Shown: piece by piece, positions 12,776 through 24,369 of the stretch
How the letters are laid out: each line of letters begins with the position of its first letter
Position numbering within the stretch: position 1 is the stretch's first letter
Origin: Adenanthera pavonina
Lineage: Eukaryota > Streptophyta > Magnoliopsida > Fabales > Fabaceae
Direction of reading: 5' to 3'
NCBI GenBank assembly: GCA_026686845.1
Contig: JAIVEN010000020.1
Span: 2,755,501 to 2,819,500 of the forward strand
DNA length: 64,000 bases
Notes under the pieces: generated by a model
Seen by the model: the letters and a program-made list of their open reading frames with translations, nothing else
Databases searched by the model: none
What the model was told of the DNA's origin: nothing
Made by a program: the position numbers and the translations under genes

Positions 12776-14654
12776 TGTGAGGAGGAAGAAGAAGAAGAAT
12801 AAGAAGAAGGAGAAGATTTAGTGTTATAAACGGAAGGCTTAAAAGTGGATTGAGATTCATAGAAGTTTGGGTTATAAAGAGAGATGGGATTCATTCAATT
12901 AAGAGAAATTCTCAAGCTGGTTGGTGAGATGTGAGTTTCACATTATAAAGGATTCTTGTACTTCTTGCTTTTCAAGCAATATCCATGAATTCTATAGGAT
13001 GGAGAGACTCATTGTAGGAACTATATATAATCAAACTTTGGATATATATTAATTAAGATTAAAAAGCAAAACCCCTTACCAAATCCAATGAATTGTGTCA
13101 CTTGTTTATTATATATTATTCTCAATTAAAATCCGAGCAGGACAGAGTTTCCCATTATTTATAGTCAAGCAATCCCATTATAAATATATCAAAGACCTAA
13201 TGAAATATTTATCAATGAAATGGTGATGAAAGATTAGAAGAGGTTAATGAGGGTTGTTATAGTTGTGGGGTATGTCTCAAAGCAAGGAGTAATGGGTCCA
13301 TGTGATTCTTAGCTCCTACTCTTGTGCCTCAAGTGTGAGGCTTACCTGTGGCCTGCACAGACAAAGATATCCCATCCTTTTTCTCTCTTCTTAATTGTTA
13401 TGGTTCTTAAACCAACATGTCATTCCTTTTAACCTTGAAATGATGAGACCATTGATTTGATTTTGATTGCTTTAATGGTTGCACCAGATAAAGTGTTGCA
13501 GTAAAAGTGGTGGAAGGAACTTGGTTCTTAATTCCTATATTACTTCTTCCTGAATTAAAGAATAAAGATTGTTTATAATTAAAATCTAATTATTTTGAGG
13601 AGCACTTTAAAAGTCAAGTTCTAAATGTCTCAAATCAGTTTTTAAAAGAATATGCTCTTAGGATGAAATAGAATTTGAACGTGATAACTAAAAAGCTTTA
13701 AATCAATAAAAATATTCTGGATCCAATTATTTTAAATTTTTTATATACATAAAGGGATGAACTTTGTCTAATAATGTATGTTCTTAAAAAATGGAAACAA
13801 TATTATTTGGCTGGAACTTGGTTGACCTTAGCAATTAAAGAAATAGGTGGGATGATTTAATTAAATATTCATTTAATTCAGTTTTATGTTTTTAAGATTC
13901 TTATATGTCTGTATATTATATTTTTATCATGAAGGCTTTTTGTTGGCATTTCATTATCATGTTGATCTATATTTTAATTCTTTTTAAATCAACTTCTTGA
14001 GTTTGTGTTTCTCTTTCATTTATTCCAACTTATTTATCAAAGAATTGAATTTAACATTTGGTGGAACAGTTATCTTTTTACTTCTATTTGATGCGGTTTA
14101 AAGCTTTGTTCCCTCTTGTAGGGCAAGGAAAGCAAATAATCAATCTTTTTTATTTATTTATATTTAGATGCCAACAATTTTGTAATTTTTATTTATTTCT
14201 CTTTTTTCTTCTTTACACTAAATTCAAACTTACATTCTTGAAATAAATATATGTTATTTTAGTTATATTTTTTAAATTTTTTTCATTTTTTAATATTATT
14301 TCGACGGCAAACTTCTTAACAAATATGATTAAAGTATAAAATGTGAATGGTAATTTAGATATATAATATAATTTTTTTATACAATATATAACAATTTTTA
14401 AAGTCAAAGTTCCTTGGTATATAATATATAATTACTTTTATTTTTATTGAATAATTCATTTAAAATGTTGATAATCATTCTTCTTTTGAGATGCAAAGCA
14501 AATCTAATGCACTTTGCCCGCAATGATTATGTCTGTCTTGATCCTCACTATTCTAATGTTTATGAAGATACACACAGAATTATACATTTGATTGTTAAAT
14601 GTAAAAAGGATTAAATTCTTCCACAAAGGTCTTGCTCGTGAAATGGGTCATCGT

Positions 14655-16305
14655 TAAGTCATGCATGACACTTCAGCTAGCTAGATTCTGCAAAGCAAAT
14701 TAATGAGTGTGATGATGTATACACACATAATTACATAGAAGTCTTGCTTATGAAAGAGCAAGACCTAGGCCTCCTTTGATTGATAGATTAGATAGAATGA
14801 AAGCATTTTTAAAGGAATGGAAATAAAAATGAGAATGAGAATGAAAAAAATATTGTTTGGTGAATTAAAAACAATAGATAGAATCTGACATAATTTTTAT
14901 TTGATATATGTATTAAATAATATAAAATTATAATAATACCCCCATTTAAAATTATATGAGTGATTAATTGAGGACAAAGTTGTGTTTTTGTTCATCATTC
15001 CATCATGAGCAGTTGATTTCCATCAGTTGTTGGATGGAAACAATTATTGCTTCCATATTCCATAGTGGATTCCATAAAGGAATCCTTTCTAGTCTACCAA
15101 ACAAGGCTAATTTAGATAATCTGTTTCCCATTCCTTTTCTATTTTACTGATGTCACATATGTGAAATAGGCCTTTAGTTTTGAGTTTAATTTGTCTCCAA
15201 ATCTCAAGATATCCAATGTTTTAAGTAAGAGTGTTTAAAACTAATTTAAACAGAATCAAATTGACTTAAACTAATCCAAATTGAACTTAAATGAAGTTTA
15301 TTTCGATTTTTTTTTCATTTTTGAAACCAATTCGATTTAGTTTGATTCGGTTTCAAACATTTGGAACCTGAACCAAATCGAATTAAACCTATTGATATTT
15401 TTTTATACAACTATAATATAATTATTTAATAGGTTTTCTTTTTTTATTTAATACATTTTATATTTATATTATACTCATTAACATGTCTCTTTGACCATAA
15501 ACTTATAAATAAGATTATAAGATATTTATTAGATAAAGAGAAATAATATAAATTAGTGTGTTGCTATAAATAATCATGTGAAAAAATATTCACAAAATTT
15601 TGACATAAAAAACTGATATTTTAGTAAATTATTTAGATATAATTTATGTTCATAAAGTATCTATATGTTATTTATTTAATTTAATTTTAGGAAAAGGATG
15701 CTACTTTTTTTAAATTAATTTTTGTATGATTCAAATCAAACAAAATCTAACCGAAATGATTAAAAAGAAAATCAAATGGTCCCAAAATGTGCTAAATCAA
15801 TTGGTTTGGTTCGGTTTGATTTTTATCCAAAACTGAACCAAACTGAACTTATGAACACCCTTAGTTTTAAGTGAATACAAGATAGATCTACATTGTTTTC
15901 ACTTAGAGAGGCTATGATAAAAACTCTAGAGACAAATCATGTCCTCTTGATAAGGAAATTGGATTCAGTACTCATCATAGAGATTAAAACTGAACCTATT
16001 CACAATTCTGAACCATTCAGAATAAAACTGGATAATTCAAATTTAATTTAATTTTATTATTATATTTTAAATATGTTTTTGTTTCCTGAGATGCAGAATA
16101 CAAAATAAAAATAATTTTAAAACTATCACTAAAAAAATGATGTTATTATTTGAAAAAATTAAAATAAAAAACGGTAATTATGAAGGTTCAAATTAAATTT
16201 GGACGCCTTGATAAGTATTAAGCAATGAAATAGATCAATGTTGAGTCATGACACTTTGGCAAGCTAGATTCTGCAAAGCAAATATGAGCGTAATGTTGTA
16301 TATAA
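14655..16305 (+). repeat. diverged direct repeat, about 70 bp, copies 1.58 kb apart
   Basis: Both copies share GTCATG, GACACTT, then the exact core GCTAGATTCTGCAAAGCAAA, followed by similar A/T-rich sequence with TGATG/TAATG and GTATA. The first copy lies at about 14655-14735 and the second at 16235-16305. The hAT-type MITE sits between them. The origin is unknown; it may be two termini or a fragment of one older element. Confidence 0.5.
15226..15863. mobile_element. non-autonomous hAT-type element (MITE), 638 bp
   Basis: The termini are TAAGAGTGTTTAAA on the left and ATGAACACCCTTA on the right, inverted relative to each other. They are flanked by a perfect 8-bp target duplication GTTTTAAG (15218-15225 and 15864-15871), the size made by hAT transposases. 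Inside, both ends are rich in AACCAAAC/GGTTTGGTT-type motifs, seen in many plant hAT MITEs. No transposase is encoded. Confidence 0.85.
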
Positions 16306-17363
16306 TTACTTGAAAAACAACTAAAGAGTTAGTGCAACATTGTTCAACCAAAAAAAGGGTCAAATTTTAGCCTAAAATGCAAAAAGATTGAGCTGTCTAT
16401 TGTGATACCTACTAAACTAAAGTTCAGTCTAATTTTTAATGAGCTCAATATTTGATAAAGTCTAATGATCATGTAGTTTATGGAGGCTATCTCCTCATCC
16501 TCACTTTCAATTTATTTTGTTTTGTTTTGTTTTTCTTTGTAACTACCAGAAAAAAGGAGTGCAAATATGCTTTATAGTTAATTTATTATATAAATGGTAT
16601 TTGCTTATTATTTATTACTATATCCTTACACATCATGATAAATATATATATATTTTTAAATTATCCGGTATTCTATTACCATTTTAGGTTTAAATAAGTT
16701 CAAATCAAGCTGCGTTAAGTTTAAGATGGGAAAAAATTCTTTTAAAAATATTTTCTACATTCACATAATTCTAAACTTAAAATATTTAAGTGATTCTAAT
16801 TCTTTACAATAGGATCATGCCAAATATTTTTTAATAAAAAATGGTATAACATTAATATAGTAGGAATAAGATTTATGTTTTCTCTTACCGTTGTATTGCT
16901 AGATAATTGGTTAATAAAATTTTAGTGATAAAAATGAAGGTTCTAAGGAAAAAAAAATAGTTTAATCTTTTAATATGTTAAATATAAACTTTGTGATTCC
17001 ATAGATATTTTCGTGATGTCATAGATTGAGAAATTTATTATATGACGAACTTTTAAATAAAAATATTTGTATTTTTTTCATTTCTAAGAAGGTTTTTTTT
17101 GCCAATAAGAAGGGTTTTAAATTAATAACATTACGAAATGTTAGGGTAATTTATATGTCATCGTGGTCAAAATTGCCGCGAAAAACAACGGTTCAGAAGT
17201 CCATCTTCTTCCAAGTAACCATTAAACCTTGCTTGTGCAGAGAAAAGGAAAGAACTTTCGCTCTAAAAACTCACACCTATCAAACCCTTTTTTTCTCCTC
17301 TGTTCATACTTTCTGGAAAAATAGGATAGGAGGGTCCCACTCTTTAACCCTAGCTGCTCTTCC

Positions 17364-20300
17364 ATGCTCAATCGTATCCACAAACGGAAGCCCTACCATT
17401 TTCCATGCCTTTGTCCCCACACGATCTTCATTTTCACTAAACCTTCGGTCTCTTCCGCGAAGGTTGAAAATGAGCCTGTCACTGCCTCCACCATCGATCC
17501 TAGCTTTGTGGACCCAGTTCGTGAAGTTCTCACTGGTTTGAGGAATTTTGGTTTGAGTAATTTCCTTGGCGGCGAGTACTTCCGTTCCGTATTTCCCACG
17601 TTGAATCAGTTGCAGGTGGATCGAATCATCGATTATCTGAGGAGAGAAAATGCAGATGCTGCATTTTTCTTTTTTTCTGCCTTGAGGAATGATTTCGGGT
17701 TTCGGCACTCAAGGGATACCCAATTTGTTGTTGCGCATGTTTTAGCAAGCAAAAGGCGGTATAGGGACATGCAGTTGGTCATAAAGCAACTGCTCGAACA
17801 GGAAGGTGCGACTTTCATAGTCTACTTTGGAAATCATGTATTTATGTTTCAGGTGAGATAAACTTAGAAGCAGGTTGAGATCAGAAGTTTTAGTAGTTAC
17901 AAGCTTACTTGGCACTGCAAGAGCTATAAAAGAAGAAAGGAGAGTGGAGAGAGAGAGAGCAAAATCAGTTCCAAATCTTATTACTGGTCTAATGGTATGT
18001 ATCCAAACTAGAATAGGTAACTGAGAATCTAGTAGTTCACAACAGCGAACTAACTTCCTAACAATGGTATCCATCTACAAACGTTTGTCCTCAAGGAGGG
18101 GCTATTTTGCACCACCTTGGTTTATTGGAATGCGGTTTATTCCTCCTCAATCAAATGAAAATTTACCCATCGAACCAGTATAAAAATTTCACCCCAAGTA
18201 TTTTGCTACTATATGGTTATGCAGATTGGCAGGAAATAGTTAAAGTAGTAGTAAATTTAACTCACATGATACAATGTGGTGATCCTTCTGCCTACATTCA
18301 TGATCAAAGACAACTGAAAATTTCCAATAAAAAAATTACTTGAAAATTGAAAGTATAAGTGGCTTAATGACACACTAAGTCACACGCCTCAACTGCACTT
18401 TAAATACCCGAAAAAGAACCCTATTTTGAAAGACTGAAGGAGGCCAATCAAACAGTGCACATTAAAGGGAGAGGTGGTTAAATGATACACAGAAAATGAT
18501 TCAAAATTTTATTACTTTAGAGAAAAAGGTTATTGTTTAAGTCTTCAAAATGGTTTTTTCTTGCAGGGTCAAGAAACTATGTGCAGCTTGTTGCATTTAA
18601 ATGATACTGCATATCCTCGAAGATTGCTTCATAAATCAGTTTTTAAACTGAAACCCATCTTTGCTATATAAATTTGATAGCTTAAATTTTAAGATCAATG
18701 TTAAATATTATCTGCTTAGAAAATATTATAGTTCTTTTCTTCCATCCATATTATTATGCATATTTCATTTGATTAAGCTTTTGTCATTCTTTTCTGGTCC
18801 ATGGGTATTTATTTTATTTTATTTTAATGATTTCTGATAGGTTCTGGTTCTGCTCCCGTACTTTGTGAGCTGCTTGTAAACAATTTCAGGGGCTGGGGTT
18901 CAAATAGTGCGGTATGGGATGCATTGGCTTTTGCTTATTCAAGATGTGAGATGGTTAATGAGGCCTTGCTTGTTCTGGCATATATGAAAGACTTAAATTT
19001 GCTGGCTTCTACACCAACCTATAATAGCTTGTTGCATAATTTAAGGCATATTGACATGTTGTGGAATATCTACAATAAAATGAGAGATAATGGGGCTTCT
19101 GAAAACGAATATACTAACTCTATACTCATAGATGGACTATGTAAGCAAGCTAGGCTACAAGACGCCATTCTAGTTCTGAGGAATTCTAAGACAAATGGAC
19201 TTGGCCCTTCTGTTGTTTCCTTCAATACAATTATGTCAAGATTTTGTAAATTGGGTTTTGTGGATGTAGCAAAATCTTTGTTCTGTATGATGCTTAAGCA
19301 AGGTCTGCATCCTGACGCATATAGTTATAATATTCTAATTCATGGTTTGTGTATAGCTGGTTCCATAGAGGAAGCTCTAAATGTAACAGACCACATGAAA
19401 AACCAGGGGTTAAAGCCTGATATTGTAACCTACAACATTCTTGTCGAAGGGTTTCTTTTACTTGGCTTAATGGGTGGAGCTTGGCAACTCATTCAGAACA
19501 TGTTGTTGTCCGGGTTAAATCCCAATGTAGTTACGTTTACAATACTAATTTGTGGGCATTGTCAGATGGGCAATATTGATGAGGGTTTGAAGTTGCTAGA
19601 GGAGATGGCTTCTCTGGGATTTCAGTCGAGTCTCATTTCATATGGTGTATTGCTCAGTAGTTTGTGCAAATACGGACGTATTGAGGAAGCACTAAGATTG
19701 TTCTATGACTTGGAATCTTCAGGCCTGAAACCAGATATCATAATGTATTCTATCCTGATTCATGGGCTTTGCAAGCTAGGAGAAGTCCAAAGTGCTTTAC
19801 AGTTATATAGGGAGATCAGTTCAAATAAATTCTTCCCAAATTCCTTCATCCACAGTTCTTTTCTGTTAGCTATGTGTGAAAACGGAATAACAAGGGAGGC
19901 AAGAGAGTATTTTGAAGACCTAACAAGTAATGAACCACAAAATATAGTTTTTTATAATATTATGATTGACAGATATGTAAAGATTGGCAATATTGAGGAA
20001 GCTTCACAGTTGTACAAAAGAGTTATTGAGAAAGGAATTACTCCTACTATTGTTACTTTCAACTCTCTAATTTATGGATTCTGCAAGAAAAAAAACCTGA
20101 GAGAGGCTAGAAAATTGTTTCATTGCATCACACAATATGGCCTTTTGCCAAGTGCGGTAACTTATACTATTCTTATGAATGCATTGTGTGAAGATGGATA
20201 TATTCAAGGAATGATTGAATTACTTCAGGAGATGGGAGCAAATGAGGTGGTTCCGACCCATATTACTTATACTGTAATTATCAAATGTCTTTGCAAACAT

Positions 20301-20891
20301 CGGAGGCTGAATGAATCCCTCCATGTGCTTAATGATATGTACTCTAGAGGTTTACATCCAGATCAAATTACATATAATACCATCATCCAGTGTTTTTGTA
20401 AGGCTCACAACATGGAAAAAGCCTTCCAATTGTTCAATGAGATGTTAAGGATGAAACTGGAGCCTACTTCTGCAACATATAATGTGTTGATCAATGGCCT
20501 TTGCATTAATGGTGGCATAGAATCTGCTGATAGACTGCTAATTGCTCTTGAAGATCAGAATGTCTGTTTGTCCAAAGTTGCTTACACTGTAATGATAAAA
20601 GCACATTGTGCAAAAGGTGATGTCCACAGGGCAGTGCTATTCTTCCATAAAATGATTGAAAAGCGATTTCAAATTTCAATCAGTGATTATAGTGCTGTAA
20701 TCAATAGATTGTGCAAAAGACGTATTATTGCTAAAGCAAAGTATTTCTTTTCTATGATGTTATCTAGTGGCATTTCTCCTGATGAAGAACTTTGCAAAAC
20801 GATGCTAAATGCATTTTCTGAAAGTGGCGATCATGGTTCAGCTTCAGAACTACTTGCTGAGATGATTAAAACTGGTTTACTTTCTGAATAG
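17364..20891 (+). CDS. P-class pentatricopeptide repeat protein (At1g13630-like), 2 exons
   Basis: Exon 1 is 17364-17805 and exon 2 is 18841-20891; a 1035-bp intron (donor GTGCGA, acceptor ATAG) splits a Gly codon. Together they encode 830 residues. ATG 17364 is the first in frame. Residues 1-40 are basic and hydrophobic without acids, consistent with organelle targeting. From about residue 230 onward tandem 35-residue repeats carry PPR signatures such as TYNILVEGFLLLG, VVTFTILICGHCQ, ITYTVIIKCLCKH and ATYNVLINGLCIN. No E or DYW tail follows, so this is the P subclass, usually involved in stabilising, splicing or translating organelle transcripts. It closely resembles Arabidopsis At1g13630, which neighbours the glycosylase and kinase homologues there. 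The donor is weak; a transcript would confirm it, but the frame joins exactly. Confidence 0.9.
17870..18110 (-). mobile_element. possible Ty3/gypsy remnant in the PPR intron
   Basis: On the minus strand the sequence reads CTTGAGGACAAACGT, then GATGGATACCAT, then TGTTAGGAAG (LTR-like start at 18063). Plant gypsy polyproteins often end in a NLEDK-like peptide just before a 3' LTR starting TGTTAGG. Only this short stretch is recognisable, and neither the LTR's far end nor a polypurine tract is clear. Confidence 0.3.
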
Positions 20892-22395
20892 TCAATTAAA
20901 TGGCTAATTGCATTCCTTCTGGCTCTCTAATTGGATCTGCTTTCAAAAAAAGTATGCAATCCATCTCTTGCTAGCCCTCACCAGCATGGCAAATTATTGA
21001 AGTTTAACCAGATTCTCACTTGTGAGCAAATTTTTGCTTTCAACATGTTTAATCTCTAAAACTAAAATACTTGCAATGCCACAGAGAGATTGGGGTATGA
21101 ATCTCCCTGTCTGAAATTTTCGGCAGGTTTGAAGGACAAGAATCATCTTATTCTATTTATTCTTGGGGAAACGGGCTCAATTAATTAGAGGCAATTTGCT
21201 TGCCATATGGTTTCCCATTAGAATTTTTACTATTTTCTTTTCCAGGAAATTTCTGTTTGAATTCTCTCAAAAGGTTGATATTATGATCATTTGTTGATAT
21301 TTTATTTTCAGGACAACTGTGTAATTTAGGATTTGATGACCATATATTCTAATTTTCTCTTTCTCTTCATTTTTGGAGAAATTGGTATCTGTGAAATTTA
21401 GATTGAATATTCTCATTTTCATTACTCCATATTCCATATTTCCCAAACAAATTAATGTGACTTTTGTTTATAATTTCTGATCTCTCCTAATTTCCTTAAA
21501 TTCATTTATTTTCCTTAAACCAGGACTTCCTTTAAAAAAAATAATTGTAAGATGTTCTGCATATGTCACTCAAGGTTTTTCCCTTCTTACTACAACTTGA
21601 TGGGAGTGTAAAATTCATGTTCAGTTGTCATACCGAAACTGTTTCCTATTATTAAATGTCAGGCTAAGGGGTATATTCTCTTTGCAAAGATTGATCCTTG
21701 ATTGCATGATTTTAATTTTTTCCTGGTTTACACACTAGTTGTATTAGTGCTAAATGCTTGTGTCATGTGGGTTTACCCCATTCTTGGAAAATATTATCTC
21801 ATGGCCTAGATTCTGTGACAAGTCTTATAATATGCATAATTTCAGGTGTCATTTTAATAGCATTGTTTATTGAGACCTTTTATGAGTCTTGGCTAGTCTA
21901 TTTCTGTAAGTTGTAATATGTCATTTTTCCCCCTTTTCTTATTGCAATGTTAGGGTCACTCATGATGTAAATGAGGAGTCTCATGTAAGACATTCAACTA
22001 TTCCCGCACATTTTGATGGTAATTTTCACAGAACATTTCTGGTGTTATCATTTCTCTATTTTTATATCTTGAAAAGGAATCCTTTTGTTAAGAATTTGCT
22101 GAGAAAATGAGAGCTAAAGTTCTAGAGAAAAGGGAGAGTCACCATACATAGTATATTAATGAAAGGCTCAATTCAGTGTTTATATGATTAACCCTCAGAC
22201 TTTATTTGTACCAATACTAGAACCACGCAATGACAGTTTACCTTAGGTGCATTAGAAAGCTCTCTGCTTAGCCTACAATATTCCTTTTTTTCTTCTTTAT
22301 GATACCTCATAGCATGTTACTCTTTACTTACAAGATTCTTAATATCTCTCAGCAGCATTCAGCTGATCAAAATATTGCATCTATGTTACTGAGAG
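20892..22395. other. convergent 3' region between PPR and GDSL genes
   Basis: The two genes converge here, so the stretch contains both 3' UTRs. It is AT-rich and only mildly structured; no open frame, repeat or element was recognised. Confidence 0.6.
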
Positions 22396-24231
22396 CTAGG
22401 CATGCACAAAGTGTTTGAGATTCAAAGGCCTGCAAATTGTTGTTTCATTGAAGCAGCGTCTTACATATATCTCATTTGTGATCTGACTTGGGTGATCATC
22501 GAAGTAAAGATGAGTGTTTCTGTCCTCACAGGGAACAGTATTGCGACGGCATCTGAGATCACCATCAATGCTATTAGGACAGCAAGGTTTCCATGTTTCT
22601 AATATCCCTGCAAAGGTGAGCAGTTATTCATTATATTATTGATCAATTGTGCCAACATTATAAGTTACAGCCTGATACATTTGACTTTCTATGTACCATA
22701 TTTATGTGAACTTGTCCTCATCTCTACAAGGAACCCATACAGATCTGCATGTACAAAGATAAAGCCAGAAAGCTGAGACTGCAACTGATATAGCACACTG
22801 GGCAGCCTCTTATTGTAAGAGTTGATCCTCCTGTTTATTGTTTTATTGCAATTTCCTTTTGGTGTCATGCGGGCAGCTCTTGATGGAAAGCACCCTGCTG
22901 GGGGAATATTGTTCACCAAAAATTTTCTTGCTCCAAATGTGTACAGTTCCTGCCAAGAATATAAAAGAAATCAAAATTAAAAAGTTTTCCTAATATGTTC
23001 ATGGAAGATGACTAGTTCATTGGAGATGCTGATGTTGAACCATTAATATATTGTCTGGGAAGAGGCACATGCAAAGATGAATGAGGATTGTTGTACATCT
23101 AGCAAAGAGAAAATCATCTGCAATTGTGGTGATATAAAATTTTTAAGCAATGATATAATTAATTTACACAAAACTTGTGAATTTGTGTTTTTGCATTCAT
23201 GTGAATTTGAAGTTCTGCACATGCGATCAATACCTGTTTATTAACTAAAGTGCTAAGGCCAAAAGGAAGGAAAAGAAAAAGAAGTGTTTTAAGTGTTTTT
23301 TTTTATTAAAAAAAATAAAAGAAGAAAGTGTTATGTTTCACTCTGAAAATTCAATATTATTAAAACTTGAAGAATAACAAATATTACCTGCAGGTGTCTG
23401 GAAAATTCTTTTACCAGGAACAGAGCAAATGAGCGAGTGGAAGGCAAGTTTCTGTTCTGAATCTGGCTGTAGTCATTGACCCCTGCATTGATAACAAACA
23501 AGGATTCAGACAGATACCTCTCCAGTACTGCTTGCTTCTTGAACAGCTTTGGTAAGTCATTCTGAACAGTCCTTTTAAAAAGCTTTATTTGGTGGGGTAA
23601 TGTCAAACTTGTCTCCTGCAAATAAGGAATATAAAAAAGTAAGCTAAAAGAAAGAACTAAAACAGTCATAGAATAGCGAAGGTGATGAATTAATGAAAAG
23701 CGGCGAGGGCAAGACTTTCACATTGCTGGTTTCCTGTAGAATGCCAGAACCTCCAGATGCATAAGTAATCCCCGTAGTGATTTTGCTTCTTTGATGCTTT
23801 GAAAGACCAAGGTAGGGAGGGGGAAAGGGTAGCCTAAGAAGTATAGCTGTATTACGCTTGAAACATATATTGACTCGTGAGCACGTTCAAAATTTTATAT
23901 CAGAATGAAACTATCCTTGGCCAGAGCAGAGAAAGTTAAGATCTTTGAAAAATTTAGAGGCGGGTGTCTTACCAAGGTAATCAGCCACTGTTTTGCCGTT
24001 AGTGCATCGCCCAGTAGGTCTGCCAAAATCTATTCCATAAGGAAGAAAGCTTGCTTCATTTGAGGGAAGATGAAGATGGTCGCTGTTCCCATTTTCAAAT
24101 AGGGAATCGCCAAAAACATACATAGCAGGAATGCTTTTGGAACTGCGTTTTAAGTGATTGGAATTCATTGCCGATGCTAGGGGTAGAAGCAAAGTTGACA
24201 GAAAGCAGACGGTCAGATACTTGGTATTCAT
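22396..24231 (-). CDS. GDSL-type esterase/lipase, secreted, 5 exons
   Basis: Rebuilt exons: 24231-23973, 23846-23722, 23615-23388, 22949-22697, 22607-22396; 1077 nt, 358 residues, the usual size and five-exon plan of plant GDSL lipases. Residues 1-21 (MNTKYLTVCFLSTLLLPLASA) form a signal peptide. Block I FGDSLFENGN carries Ser43, block II is YASGGSGI (115-122), block III AGVND has Asn175, and His327 lies in FDDHPSQ. An upstream in-frame ATG (about 24366) overlaps the TATA box, so 24231 is preferred. The block V aspartate normally three residues before His is Phe324 here; Asp325 and Asp326 are shifted one or two residues closer. Predicted to hydrolyse ester or acyl substrates in the wall or apoplast; substrate unknown. 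Confidence 0.9.
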
Positions 24232-24346
24232 TTTTGAGACAATTCCAGTGGGTGAGAAGCCAATTGGAGTATGCTTAGGAAGGAGGTACAAAGAAGGCTT
24301 TTGCTTCTCTGCCTTTAGTGATGATGGAGCTAGAGCAATTGCTTGG

Positions 24347-24354
24347 TTTTTATA
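24347..24354 (-). promoter_or_regulatory. TATA box of the GDSL gene
   Basis: The minus strand reads GCTATAAAAACC, about 120 bp upstream of the chosen ATG at 24231. A start about 30 bp downstream of the TATA box places the transcript start near 24320, inside the longer open frame, which favours the shorter protein with a clean signal peptide. Confidence 0.6.
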
Positions 24355-24369
24355 GCAGAAAATCATCAA

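Larger units (their letters stand above)
12776..17363. other. intergenic DNA between divergent glycosylase and PPR genes
   Basis: This holds the promoters and leaders of the two divergently transcribed genes. In between is AT-rich DNA with one clear hAT-type MITE (15226-15863), a diverged direct repeat (14655-14735 and 16235-16305) and a possible MITE near 14768-15167 bounded by GGCCT motifs. No coding gene is supported. Confidence 0.6.

Noticed and set aside
12285..12821. 178-codon plus-strand open frame
   Set aside because: It is antisense to exon 1 of the DNA glycosylase; its composition follows the Ser-rich coding strand and it matches no protein.
17026..17541. 171-codon frame upstream of and overlapping PPR exon 1
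   Set aside because: It runs out of frame with the PPR exon, and its upstream half is AT-rich intergenic DNA.
24232..24369. 46-residue N-terminal extension of the GDSL protein
   Set aside because: The extension overlaps the TATA box and would hide the signal peptide that begins at the ATG at 24231.
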